From CAZVRZ01 sp964629965 (GTDB lineage: Bacteria > Chloroflexota > Anaerolineae > Anaerolineales > UBA4823): a DNA stretch of 9,702 nt. The position numbers were made by a program, and so were the translations under genes. Location: contig CAZVRZ010000180.1 of the NCBI GenBank assembly GCA_964629965.1, positions 1-9,702 of the forward strand, written 5' to 3'. The notes below the pieces were generated by a model. That model worked only from the letters and a program-made list of their open reading frames with translations, made no database searches and was not told the DNA's origin. This document shows positions 1 through 6,866 of this stretch, piece after piece; the stretch's first letter is position 1, and each line of letters begins with the position of its first letter.

Positions 1-344
1 TTACGCCTACCCCTGAGACGCCCACCAACACGCCCATCACACCCACCAACACGCTCGTCCCGGCGACAGCCACTGGCTTAACGCCCACCGCCACATCCGT
101 CGCAGCGACCGCCACATCCGTCACGGCGACCGTCACACCCATCACAGCGACCGTCACACCCGGCGTATCGCCAACGCAGTCGCCACCTGAAAACACGCCG
201 GAAATGCCAGTCACAGGCGGGCAGGTAAGTGGTTTGAGCAATAGTGGAATGGGCGCTGCATTGATCTTAGGAATGATGATTCTTCTGATCGTTGCCATCA
301 GCCTGGCCATTCGACAAGTTGCCAGAACAAAAACGAAAATTTAG
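1..344 (+). CDS. C-terminal part of a sortase-anchored surface protein (Thr/Pro-rich stalk plus sorting signal)
   Basis: The reading frame is open from the window edge (first full codon at base 3) to TAG at 342-344, so only the last 113 residues are seen. They form a Thr/Pro/Ala/Val-rich stalk (bases 3-200), then Glu-Met-Pro-Val-Thr-Gly-Gly, a short Ser/Gly/Asn spacer, a hydrophobic segment of about 20 residues (bases about 255-311) and a basic tail RQVARTKTKI. Stalk, pentapeptide, membrane helix and positive tail in that order are the layout of a cell-wall sorting signal. Such proteins are exported, cleaved between Thr and Gly by a sortase and linked to the surface. A sortase gene lies three genes downstream in the same operon and is the natural partner. 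The functional N-terminal domain is outside the window, so the protein's activity is unknown. The frame is clear; the sorting role is inferred from layout. Confidence 0.85.
   Translation, partial: TPTPETPTNTPITPTNTLVPATATGLTPTATSVAATATSVTATVTPITATVTPGVSPTQSPPENTPEMPVTGGQVSGLSNSGMGAALILGMMILLIVAISLAIRQVARTKTKI
18..164 (+). repeat. Seven tandem 21-base (7-residue) repeats encoding the Thr/Pro stalk
   Basis: Read in frame, seven consecutive heptapeptides follow the pattern [T/A/P][P/A]T[N/A/V]T x [I/L/V/G]: TPTNTPI, TPTNTLV, PATATGL, TPTATSV, AATATSV, TATVTPI, TATVTPG. At DNA level CCCACCAACACG recurs exactly 21 bases apart (21-32 and 42-53), and the units at 87-107, 108-128 and 129-149 are close copies. 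This is an extended, probably glycosylated spacer lifting the missing N-terminal domain off the cell surface. The glycosylation is inference. Confidence 0.8.
204..344 (+). other. LPXTG-like cell-wall sorting signal (MPVTG variant)
   Basis: Codons at 204-218 read Met-Pro-Val-Thr-Gly, with Met in place of the usual first Leu. A hydrophobic stretch (GAALILGMMILLIVAISLAI) and a tail with two Arg and two Lys before the stop follow. Met at the first position of the motif is uncommon but chemically conservative. The cut would fall after Thr at 213-215. The nearby sortase is the likely enzyme. Confidence 0.75.
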
Positions 345-354
345 GAGGTGTCTC

Positions 355-1473
355 ATGTTTCGCATACTTAATACTACTCTTCCCAGGCTTGTAGCCCGGC
401 TTGCCGGTCTAATTGCCATTGTCTTAATCGTTGGGCTTGCTGCTCCCGCAGCAGCCGCGCCCACGGCTGTCTCACCGCCGCTAGGTATGGCGGATAGCTT
501 TGCGATTTTAGCCGCAACACTTATCTCGAACGTTCCTGCTTCTGCTATCAGTGGGGATGTTGGCTTGAGTCCAGCCGCCGGTACCAACTACACCGGCTTA
601 GGGACCACCGACATCCTAACGGGCACGATCTACGCCGTTGATATAAGCGGGCCAGCAGGTTCGGTCAGCAACCCCACCCTACTGACTACGGCGAAAACCG
701 ACCTGGTCACTGCGTTCGATGCGTTAGGCAGCCAGACATGCGATGTTACCTACGTAGGTAGTAGTCAAGATCTAATTGGGTTAACCCTCGTGCCAGGCGT
801 CTATTGCGCGGATTCCTTTGCATTGTCGGGAATACTCACCCTCAATGGCGCCGCCACAGATGTGTGGGTTTTCAAATCAGCAAGTACGCTCATCACCACG
901 GGCGCTGCCAACGTTGTTCTTATCAGTGCGGTTGACCCCTGCTATGTGTGGTGGCAGGTCGGCAGCTCTGCGACTCTCGGCGTAAACACTTCGTTAGCAG
1001 GTAATATCCTGGCGCTGACGAGCATCAGCCTGGCAACCGGCGCAGACTTAAACGGTCGGGCGCTGGCGCGTAATGGCGCCGTGACCATGGATCAAAACAC
1101 CATCACCCGCCCCATCTGCAGCCCAACCGCGGTGGAATTGCTTTACTTCCGGACTGTCCCGTTTGGCAACCAACAGGTGCGCCTGGAGTGGGCCACTGCG
1201 CTTGAGGTAGACAATTTTGGCTTCAACTTGTACCGTGCCAACGTAGATGACCTGGGACAGGCTAAACTGATTCACTTTGAACCAGCAGACGCTCAGGGCA
1301 GCGCGGGTGCAACGTATGACTACATTGACACCACGCCATACCCTGGCACATGGTGGTACTGGTTGGCCGATGTGGATACCCAAGGACAAGAACGGGTTAA
1401 CCGTGGGCCAATCACTGCAGCAGTGCAAGCTTATCTGTACCGGTTTTATCTCCCCACCATCCTGAAACGGTAA
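355..1473 (+). CDS. Secreted ice-binding-like protein (DUF3494) with C-terminal beta module and YLP tail
   Basis: A 372-residue protein. The start at 355 is chosen over the earlier in-frame ATG at 292 because TAGGAGGTG (342-350) sits just before it and a classic signal peptide begins there (basic start, hydrophobic core at residues 14-30, cleavage after AAPAAAA). Residues about 43-252 match the DUF3494 ice-binding family: G-MADSFAILA near the start, SGDVGLSP, TPGVY-like LVPGVYC, WVFK, and the hallmark V-WWQVGSSATLG, LAGNILALTSISL, TGADLNGRALARNGAVTMD. The fold is a beta-solenoid that binds ice or serves in adhesion. Four Cys (129, 151, 196, 255) could form disulfides. Residues about 258-360 form a separate module (VELLYF, VRLEWATALEVDNFGFNLYR) like those before C-terminal sorting domains in other phyla. 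The protein ends RFYLPTILKR. It has no LPXTG-like motif. The gene starts 10 bases after the upstream stop, so the two are probably cotranscribed. Ice binding itself is not shown by sequence; adhesion is an alternative. Confidence 0.9.
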   Translation: MFRILNTTLPRLVARLAGLIAIVLIVGLAAPAAAAPTAVSPPLGMADSFAILAATLISNVPASAISGDVGLSPAAGTNYTGLGTTDILTGTIYAVDISGPAGSVSNPTLLTTAKTDLVTAFDALGSQTCDVTYVGSSQDLIGLTLVPGVYCADSFALSGILTLNGAATDVWVFKSASTLITTGAANVVLISAVDPCYVWWQVGSSATLGVNTSLAGNILALTSISLATGADLNGRALARNGAVTMDQNTITRPICSPTAVELLYFRTVPFGNQQVRLEWATALEVDNFGFNLYRANVDDLGQAKLIHFEPADAQGSAGATYDYIDTTPYPGTWWYWLADVDTQGQERVNRGPITAAVQAYLYRFYLPTILKR

Positions 1474-1517
1474 GGGGTAAATAACGCCGGGCTGTATCCG
1501 GGCAGTTGGGATAGCTT

Positions 1518-4500
1518 ATGAAAAGCGTGGGCCGCGTGGCCAAGGAAAAACGGATGCGCTTGACCCTCAACTGGTTTTCAGCTCGCCTGATCACGTTACT
1601 GCGCAAAGGGTGCGTTGGCTTGATCGTTTTAGGAAGCGCGCTGAATGGTATCGCCGACGGCAAAGCCAATACTTTGCCGCCGGCGCTCTCTGTGAGACCG
1701 GCTGTGTCGGTCACCTCAGATGGCCTGCTCATAGATTGGCACGTCCCCGAGATAAACATTGTGCTGCTCCCCGATGGGACCATGGACTTGCAGCTGCCCG
1801 GTAGTTCGCAAACCGCCCAGCCTGGCACGCCGCGGCTGCCTTTCATTTCAGTGTTGGTAGCTGTGCCGCCTGGCGCACTTCCAACCCTGCATGTGATCCT
1901 GATCGAAGAGACAGATAGACCTGCGCCCGGTCCGTTGGCGCTTTCACCGTTCCCTGAAGGCGTTCAACAGGATGCGGCTGGCTTTCCCATGGGAGGCGCA
2001 TTTTCGGCAGGTGACCTTACACCCACCACCTCGGTTCAACCGGCTCAAAGCAGCATAGATGAACCCATCAGGCTTGAGCCTGCCGGCGTGGTGCGCGGTG
2101 TACACTTGGCACGACTAATATTCTACCCGGCCCGCCTAATCGGCAACTCTTCCCAGACCCACCTGCGCCTGACGACCCGTGTGCGCGTGGCGCTTACTTT
2201 TGAAAAAGAGTTTACCAGCCTGCCTCGAGCCGCATCGACCGACCCATTGTTAGCCATCCTGCGTTCGGCGGTCATCAACCCAGAGCAAGTTCAACCGGTA
2301 ACTTCCACAACCCAAAAATTGGATCCAAACGAGTTCGGCTCGGCCTGGATCGTTGAAGTCGCTTCGCCTGGCCTGACCGCAATCACGTATGCGGCCCTGA
2401 TCGAGTTTGGTTTTCCTGTCACGAGTACCGACCCGCACGCTTTACGCCTGGCCCGCTCCGGAAACGAGATCGCGGCCGAATGGGACGGCGATGAGGATAC
2501 CAGCTTTGAGCCAGGCGAACGCCTGCTTTTTTACGCCGAGCCGCGCTTCAGCCGGTGGACACCCACCGATGTCTACTTCCTTTGGCAAGATGGCACGCCC
2601 GGCCTGCGGGTTCAAACCCGCCCGGCCGCTCCGCTCGGTCTACCGGCCGGAATTGCCTGGGCTGATGAGACAGCCGAGGCCAATCGGTTGTATACCCCCG
2701 ATTGTTTTTGCGGGGTCATCCCTCCTGGGCGTGATGGCGACCGCTGGACTTGGGATGACCTGAAACAGCCTGGTAACTCAACAGCCTCATATTCGATCAA
2801 TTTGCCCCCAGTGGACACGACGCAGCCGGCTGCCCTGACCGTGTGGCTCATTGGTTATACCGACCTGGCCGCGGCCCCCGATCACCGGGTGGATGTGGAT
2901 CTTAACGGCGTGTCGGTAGGCAGCCTGGTTTGGGAGGGCAAGCAACCGATTACAGCCACGCTGCCCATCCTTCCCGGTATCTTGCACAGCCAGGCCAACA
3001 CCCTCACCCTGACGCTGCCCGGAATACCTGGCGTTAGCATTGAAGGCGCCTGGCTGGATGCTTTTTCAACCCGCACTGCGCGTGGCAACGCTCCCTTTGG
3101 TCACTCGGTCACCTTCAGCGGCCAGCCGGCGCCACAGGCTTATACGCTTGCACTTAGCTCCACCACTGGCCTGCGCGTTTACGACATCACGGATCCTGGT
3201 TGTCCACTCCGCCTGACTGGCGTGATAACGACCGGGAACACGATTGCGTTAGGCGATCCATCCGGGGGCGAGTGGGATGGCCGATCACATCGCTACACGC
3301 TAACAACGGAAAGTGGATTGCTGTTCCCGGTTGCATTGCGCCCGGCGCAAGTATTGCAAACAGGCGGCAACTTTACCGGCGCCGACTATGTTTTGATCGC
3401 GCCGGCAGATTTCATGCCGGCGCTGGAGAGCTTGATCAGGCTGCGCCAGGCGCAAGGGCTGACCGTGGCGATTGAAAATGTACAAGCTATCTATGCTGCC
3501 TACGGCGATGGGCGGCCTGATCCGGCGGCCATCCGCGCTTACCTGGCGCACGCTTACGCCGCCTGGATGTTGCGTCCCGTCTACGTTGTACTGGTCGGCG
3601 ATGGAAGCTTTGACCCCAGGCAATATCGCAGCGACTCGCCGCCCACTTTCATCCCGCCTTACCTGGCCGATGTCGATCCGTGGGCAGGTGAAACAGCCGC
3701 CGATAATCGCTACGTGGCAGTGGATGGGCAAGACACGTTGCCAGATATGCTGATTGGCCGCTTGCCGGTCAAAACATTGGCCGAAACACAAACCGTGGTA
3801 GATAAAATTGTGCAATATGAGACAGACCCTTTCCCGGGCGGCTGGAACCAAAATGTAACTTTTGTGGCCGACGACACAGATGAAGCCGGTAACTTTGCGG
3901 CTGCGTCAGAGGCGCTGGCCACAGCCTATGTGACCTCGCCTTTCATGGCACAGCGAATTTACTTCACGCCGTTAGCCACAACGATAACGGCTACCCAGCA
4001 AACCGTGTTGAATTCTTGGAACGCTGGCGCATTGATGATCCACTACACCGGTCATTCATCATGGCAACAATGGGCCGCCGAGCGATTTCTTCACCTGGAC
4101 GACTTGCCCGGGCTGCGTAACGACCGCCGCTGGCCGATTGTGATCGAGATGACTTGCTTTACCAGTGCGTTTCACAGGCCGGAGCCGACGTTAGATGAGA
4201 GACTACTCACCCTGGATGACGCAGGCGTGGTGGCTGCCTGGGGTGCAACCGGTCTGGGAATCAGCACCGGTCACAGCAGTCTAGACGAAGGTTTCTTTCA
4301 AGCCGTTTTCCGCGACTCGGCGAGCGCTACTATGCTTACAGTGGGGCAGGCTGCCTTGGCCGGCAAATTATCTCTAGCCATTACCGGCCAGCATCTCGAC
4401 TTGCTGGATACCTTTACGCTTTTAGGAGACCCGGCCCTCAGGATAAACCGGAACATCCTGCCGTGGGCCAGCCAGACCTATCTGCCCAGCGTTATTCAGA

Positions 4501-4523
4501 ACCAGAACACACCTGAAAGGTGA
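1518..4523 (+). CDS. Gingipain-like cysteine peptidase (family C25), secreted
   Basis: A 1001-residue protein counted from the ATG at 1518. The ATG at 1554 is an alternative with a better ribosome site (AAGGA at 1542-1546, 7 bases away) and would trim 12 residues, giving a shorter signal-peptide start. A signal peptide or anchor spans about residues 20-47. Residues about 60-600 hold a gingipain/PorU-type N-terminal region, with GTPRLPFISVLVAVPPGA and WDGDEDTSFEPGERLLFYAE. The C25 catalytic domain is about 620-980: VYVVLVGDGSFDPRQY, DNRYVAVDGQDTLPDMLIGRLP, then HYTGHSS with catalytic His846 and EMTCFTS with catalytic Cys880. The His-Cys spacing of 34 is close to that of gingipain R. Both catalytic residues are present, so it should be active. 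The family includes secreted Arg/Lys proteases and PorU, the type IX transpeptidase. The C-terminus carries QTYLPSVIQN, resembling the tail of the preceding gene product. It lies 44 bases after that gene and 7 bases before the sortase. The substrate is unknown. Confidence 0.92.
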   Translation: MKSVGRVAKEKRMRLTLNWFSARLITLLRKGCVGLIVLGSALNGIADGKANTLPPALSVRPAVSVTSDGLLIDWHVPEINIVLLPDGTMDLQLPGSSQTAQPGTPRLPFISVLVAVPPGALPTLHVILIEETDRPAPGPLALSPFPEGVQQDAAGFPMGGAFSAGDLTPTTSVQPAQSSIDEPIRLEPAGVVRGVHLARLIFYPARLIGNSSQTHLRLTTRVRVALTFEKEFTSLPRAASTDPLLAILRSAVINPEQVQPVTSTTQKLDPNEFGSAWIVEVASPGLTAITYAALIEFGFPVTSTDPHALRLARSGNEIAAEWDGDEDTSFEPGERLLFYAEPRFSRWTPTDVYFLWQDGTPGLRVQTRPAAPLGLPAGIAWADETAEANRLYTPDCFCGVIPPGRDGDRWTWDDLKQPGNSTASYSINLPPVDTTQPAALTVWLIGYTDLAAAPDHRVDVDLNGVSVGSLVWEGKQPITATLPILPGILHSQANTLTLTLPGIPGVSIEGAWLDAFSTRTARGNAPFGHSVTFSGQPAPQAYTLALSSTTGLRVYDITDPGCPLRLTGVITTGNTIALGDPSGGEWDGRSHRYTLTTESGLLFPVALRPAQVLQTGGNFTGADYVLIAPADFMPALESLIRLRQAQGLTVAIENVQAIYAAYGDGRPDPAAIRAYLAHAYAAWMLRPVYVVLVGDGSFDPRQYRSDSPPTFIPPYLADVDPWAGETAADNRYVAVDGQDTLPDMLIGRLPVKTLAETQTVVDKIVQYETDPFPGGWNQNVTFVADDTDEAGNFAAASEALATAYVTSPFMAQRIYFTPLATTITATQQTVLNSWNAGALMIHYTGHSSWQQWAAERFLHLDDLPGLRNDRRWPIVIEMTCFTSAFHRPEPTLDERLLTLDDAGVVAAWGATGLGISTGHSSLDEGFFQAVFRDSASATMLTVGQAALAGKLSLAITGQHLDLLDTFTLLGDPALRINRNILPWASQTYLPSVIQNQNTPER

Positions 4524-4530
4524 TGGCACC

Positions 4531-5511
4531 ATGCGCATGAATCTACGCCGCTTCGCAAACGTAACCTTACTGGTAGTGTTATTACTGACGCCATTTGCTA
4601 TGATCTATGCTTCTTCAACCAATCCCAAACCGGCAAGCATCCCGCCTGCTCTGCTCGTTTCCAATGCGATCTTAGGGATCTCGTTATCGACCAGAACATC
4701 TGATACATTCGATCCTACTCCAATGATACTCATGGTTCCCGCAACGACCAGCACACCTGAGACCCTCGCTCTTGCTCCAGCCGTGGCCGGAATGGCCGTC
4801 AACAGCGATGTTCATAGCCAGATCATAGAATCTGCTGAGGCCGCCCTGCCCGATGAAGACAGAACGCTAACGCGCCTGGCGGTCCCGAACAATCCAAACC
4901 AGACCATAGATTCTGCCGAGGCCATCCTGCCCGATGAAGACAGAACACCAACACGCCTGGTAGTCCCGAACATTCAAAACTGGATCATAAAATATGGCAA
5001 GGCCTTCCTGCCCGAAGAAGACAGAACGCCAATACGCCTGGCGATCCCGGTTATCAGGCTAGATGCGCCGGTAGAGGCAATGGGTTGGTACACTGAAACC
5101 CGCAATCGCCAAACGGTGAACATATGGAACGTGCCCGATCATTTTGCTGCCGGTTGGCTGAAGACCTCGGCGCTTGTGGGTGTGCCAGGAAACACGGTGC
5201 TGGATGGCCATCATAATGTTCTCGGCAGGGTATTTGAGAATCTAGTCGATCTTGAGGTGGGAGATTTCATCACGCTGTATACCGCCAGCCGAGAGCATTC
5301 CTATCTTGTGGCAGAAAAATTGATCCTGAAAGATGCCGGCCAGCCTATGGAGGTTCGCCTGGCAAACGCGCAGTACATCTCCCCCACGACCGACGAACGG
5401 TTAACGCTGGTGACATGCTGGCCGCCGACAGGCAATTCATACCGTCTGATCATCATCGCCCGACCGGTTTCAGAATTACCCACGGGTATCCAATTCCTTG
5501 GAAATAGATAA
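4531..5511 (+). CDS. Sortase (class D/E-like) with an N-terminal triple repeat
   Basis: A 326-residue protein with ribosome site AAAGGTGA overlapping the stop of the peptidase gene (start 7 bases after it). A membrane anchor lies at about residues 11-28, followed by a low-complexity linker (about 29-96), three 27-residue repeats (97-177) and the sortase domain (about 165-317). The catalytic residues are present: His227 in GNTVLDGHHN, Cys296 in LTLVTCWPP and Arg305 in NSYRLIIIARP. Sortases cut surface proteins at LPXTG-like motifs and transfer them to the cell wall or another acceptor. The first gene in the window, with MPVTG, is the evident substrate. The linker and repeats make it longer than the usual 200-260 residues of class D/E enzymes. 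The exact class cannot be set from motifs alone. The acceptor in a Chloroflexota envelope is not known. Confidence 0.93.
   Translation: MRMNLRRFANVTLLVVLLLTPFAMIYASSTNPKPASIPPALLVSNAILGISLSTRTSDTFDPTPMILMVPATTSTPETLALAPAVAGMAVNSDVHSQIIESAEAALPDEDRTLTRLAVPNNPNQTIDSAEAILPDEDRTPTRLVVPNIQNWIIKYGKAFLPEEDRTPIRLAIPVIRLDAPVEAMGWYTETRNRQTVNIWNVPDHFAAGWLKTSALVGVPGNTVLDGHHNVLGRVFENLVDLEVGDFITLYTASREHSYLVAEKLILKDAGQPMEVRLANAQYISPTTDERLTLVTCWPPTGNSYRLIIIARPVSELPTGIQFLGNR
4819..5061 (+). repeat. Three tandem 81-base (27-residue) repeats in the sortase gene
   Basis: The units lie at 4819-4899, 4900-4980 and 4981-5061. Each codes for a version of (I)I-(E/D)SAEA-LP(D/E)EDRTP(T/I)RL-(V/I)P-. The first two are very close at DNA level (e.g. 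CTGCCCGATGAAGACAGAAC in both); the third is more diverged at its start (KYGKAF for SAEA) but keeps LPEEDRTPIRLAIP. The end of each unit, TPxRLxxP, is the sequence with which sortase domains of this type normally begin, so units 1 and 2 look like duplications of the linker plus first strand. Confidence 0.9.
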
Positions 5512-5548
5512 TCTGCAGGCTATGAGTATAATGGCTTGGGAACTGCTG

Positions 5549-5602
5549 AGCAAACCGCTATTTGGGCCGAAAATTTATTCAAAATACTTTTAGCGGTTTG
5601 CT
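5549..5602. terminator. Long-loop inverted repeat between convergent genes, probable bidirectional terminator
   Basis: AGCAAACCGCTA (5549-5560) and TAGCGGTTTGCT (5591-5602) are perfect 12-base complements around a 30-base A/T-rich loop. It sits 37 bases after the sortase stop, and its right arm touches the stop codon (5602-5604) of the convergent gene. The position suits termination of both transcripts. There is no clean U-tract on either strand and the loop is long, so it may be another RNA structure. Confidence 0.55.
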
Positions 5603-6381
5603 TATGTATCTATTCGTGCAACTGCATATAGGCGTAGGATAACCAAAACCACGATCAGGATCACCACCAGCACACCCGACAAGATCCAAACAACCATAAC
5701 CAGCCTCTGCCCGCTCGCTTCCATTCCTTGGGCTGTCGTCTCCAACCCGAGCAGGAAATCGTCCATCGTACCGTTTTCCATACTGAGCTGCACTGGAAAA
5801 GCCATTTCCAACGGAAGATTGGCCTGGATCGGAATCGTTTGGCTGATGGCAACCGCGAACTCGGTCGTTATGGGCATACTAATTGGGATCATAGTGTCAA
5901 TGGTAATGGTTTCCTCGAATGGAATATCCAGGGTGATGTCAACGGGCAAATTGCCGTTGATTTCTACCGGGATAGCAAGCGGCTGCTCTAATAAATAGAT
6001 CGAGGCATTAAAGGTTTGGTTGACCGGGATGATCGTGGAAATAGGCGCCACGATCTGGGTATTGACAAGAATATCAGCTTTCAATGGGAATTCCTGGTTG
6101 ATCTGGACGTGTAAGGGCACTGTGAGTTCCTGTTTGACAGGAAAATTGACATTGATGGGAATGTTCTGGTCCACCTGAACCATATATTCCACACTGCCCC
6201 CCAGGATACCATCCAGGCCTGCCCCCATCTGATCTAACACTTGAGCAGTTTCAAACTGAACCTGGCCGATGGTGAAGAGCAGGTAGGTCACCATTCCTAA
6301 AGACAGCATAGACACGAAAAGCGACACAAGAATGCCCAGCAGAAGTATCGTGCCTGTGCGGTTTTTGGGGGAAGAAAGCAT
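5602..6381 (-). CDS. Two-helix membrane protein with Pro-patterned beta ectodomain, unknown function
   Basis: A 259-residue protein I do not recognise as a named family. A membrane helix at about residues 11-37 and a second at about 227-250 bracket an external or periplasmic stretch. Residues 40-65 could be helical. Residues about 66-200 are almost entirely alternating hydrophobic/polar strands with repeated hydrophobic-Pro-hydrophobic triplets: IPI, FPV, VPL, FPL, IPV, IPV, LPV, IPF, IPI, MPI, IPI, LPL, FPV. There is no Cys and only one His, so an enzyme seems unlikely; a structural or scaffold role is more plausible. The C-terminal tail is short and faces the same side as the N-terminus if both helices span. 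The start at 6381 has only a weak upstream purine run (GAAGAT). The gene converges on the sortase operon and shares the inverted repeat with it. Confidence 0.8.
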   Translation of the reverse strand: MLSSPKNRTGTILLLGILVSLFVSMLSLGMVTYLLFTIGQVQFETAQVLDQMGAGLDGILGGSVEYMVQVDQNIPINVNFPVKQELTVPLHVQINQEFPLKADILVNTQIVAPISTIIPVNQTFNASIYLLEQPLAIPVEINGNLPVDITLDIPFEETITIDTMIPISMPITTEFAVAISQTIPIQANLPLEMAFPVQLSMENGTMDDFLLGLETTAQGMEASGQRLVMVVWILSGVLVVILIVVLVILRLYAVARIDT

Positions 6382-6461
6382 AATATTTTATCTTCGTCTT
6401 GATTATGCAAACCACCATAAGTAAATTTACAAAGTTAAAGGTCTCGCTGGCGGTTTGTTTA

Positions 6462-6513
6462 GTGATTGGCCGATTTTTTGTAACGCATTGGTTAATTACT
6501 TTCGGCCAATCAC
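6462..6513. terminator. Second long-loop inverted repeat, downstream of the 56-residue gene
   Basis: GTGATTGGCCGA (6462-6473) and TCGGCCAATCAC (6502-6513) are perfect 12-base complements with a 28-base loop that itself holds a 4-bp inner pair (TAAC 6481-6484, GTTA 6491-6494). It begins 11 bases past the stop codon of the minus-strand small gene, so it may end that transcript before the 259-residue protein gene. There is no U-tract after the stem on the minus strand. Confidence 0.45.
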
Positions 6514-6524
6514 ATAGGCCAAAA

Positions 6525-6695
6525 TTACAGATCTCTAACGATGGTTGCTAAAAGCAAGAGTGCTGCAGCAATCAGGGCTAGCCAGAATGCATAAGTGGAG
6601 AGTACAGCTAAAACACCTGTATGACCGAGCAGCGCGAGGATAGCAAGCGCTAGAGCGATGAACCAAGTAATCTGTTTCGGTGGGGATAGTCTCAT
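6525..6695 (-). CDS. Small two-helix membrane protein (56 residues)
   Basis: ATG at 6695-6693 and TAA at 6527-6525 encode 56 residues beginning MRLSPPKQITWFIALALAI. It has two hydrophobic helices (about 8-29 and 33-52) joined by a short GHTG turn, and ends in a charged IVRDL. The start is well supported: AAGGAG lies 7 bases upstream. The pattern (M-LS-PK-ITW, then a Y-FWL second helix) resembles small conserved membrane proteins of unknown function that I have seen in many bacteria, but I cannot name a family. It lies 171 bases downstream of dodecin on the same strand and could be cotranscribed with it. The reading in the overlapping frame (6535-6735) is rejected because it lacks a ribosome site and gives a Cys/Arg-rich peptide. 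Confidence 0.75.
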   Translation of the reverse strand: MRLSPPKQITWFIALALAILALLGHTGVLAVLSTYAFWLALIAAALLLLATIVRDL

Positions 6696-6702
6696 TTTGA
6701 AT

Positions 6703-6708
6703 CTCCTT
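6703..6708 (-). promoter_or_regulatory. Ribosome binding site of the 56-residue gene
   Basis: On the minus strand AAGGAG precedes the ATG at 6695 by 7 bases. It is what sets this short frame apart from chance and fixes its start. Confidence 0.7.
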
Positions 6709-6866
6709 ATATCGTGTATTGATGTTGAATTCCAATAGTGCAGGTAACTTCAGCGGCCTGTAATCTTCCTGAGATTAACTGCTTTGAGGAGCTAGTGGAC
6801 ATACCTTCTGGCAATCCATTTGATCCAAATAACCCTGAGGCCGGGCGCAAGATGTATATTTTTGAT

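Noticed and set aside
87..164. 21-base repeats as a possible CRISPR array or minisatellite
   Set aside because: The units are contiguous without spacers and keep the reading frame of the Thr/Pro stalk, so they are coding repeats.
5472..5486. Leu-Pro-Thr-Gly near the C-terminus of the sortase
   Set aside because: The order is L-P-T-G without the middle residue, and no membrane helix or basic tail follows, so it is not a sorting signal.
6421..6430. Perfect palindrome GTAAATTTAC upstream of the 259-residue protein gene
   Set aside because: Ten AT-rich bases are expected by chance in such an intergenic stretch, and no second copy or promoter box at sensible spacing was found.
6535..6735. Minus-strand frame of 66 residues
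   Set aside because: It overlaps the 56-residue gene in another frame; that gene has a strong ribosome site and clear membrane helices, while this one is Cys/Arg-rich with no motif.
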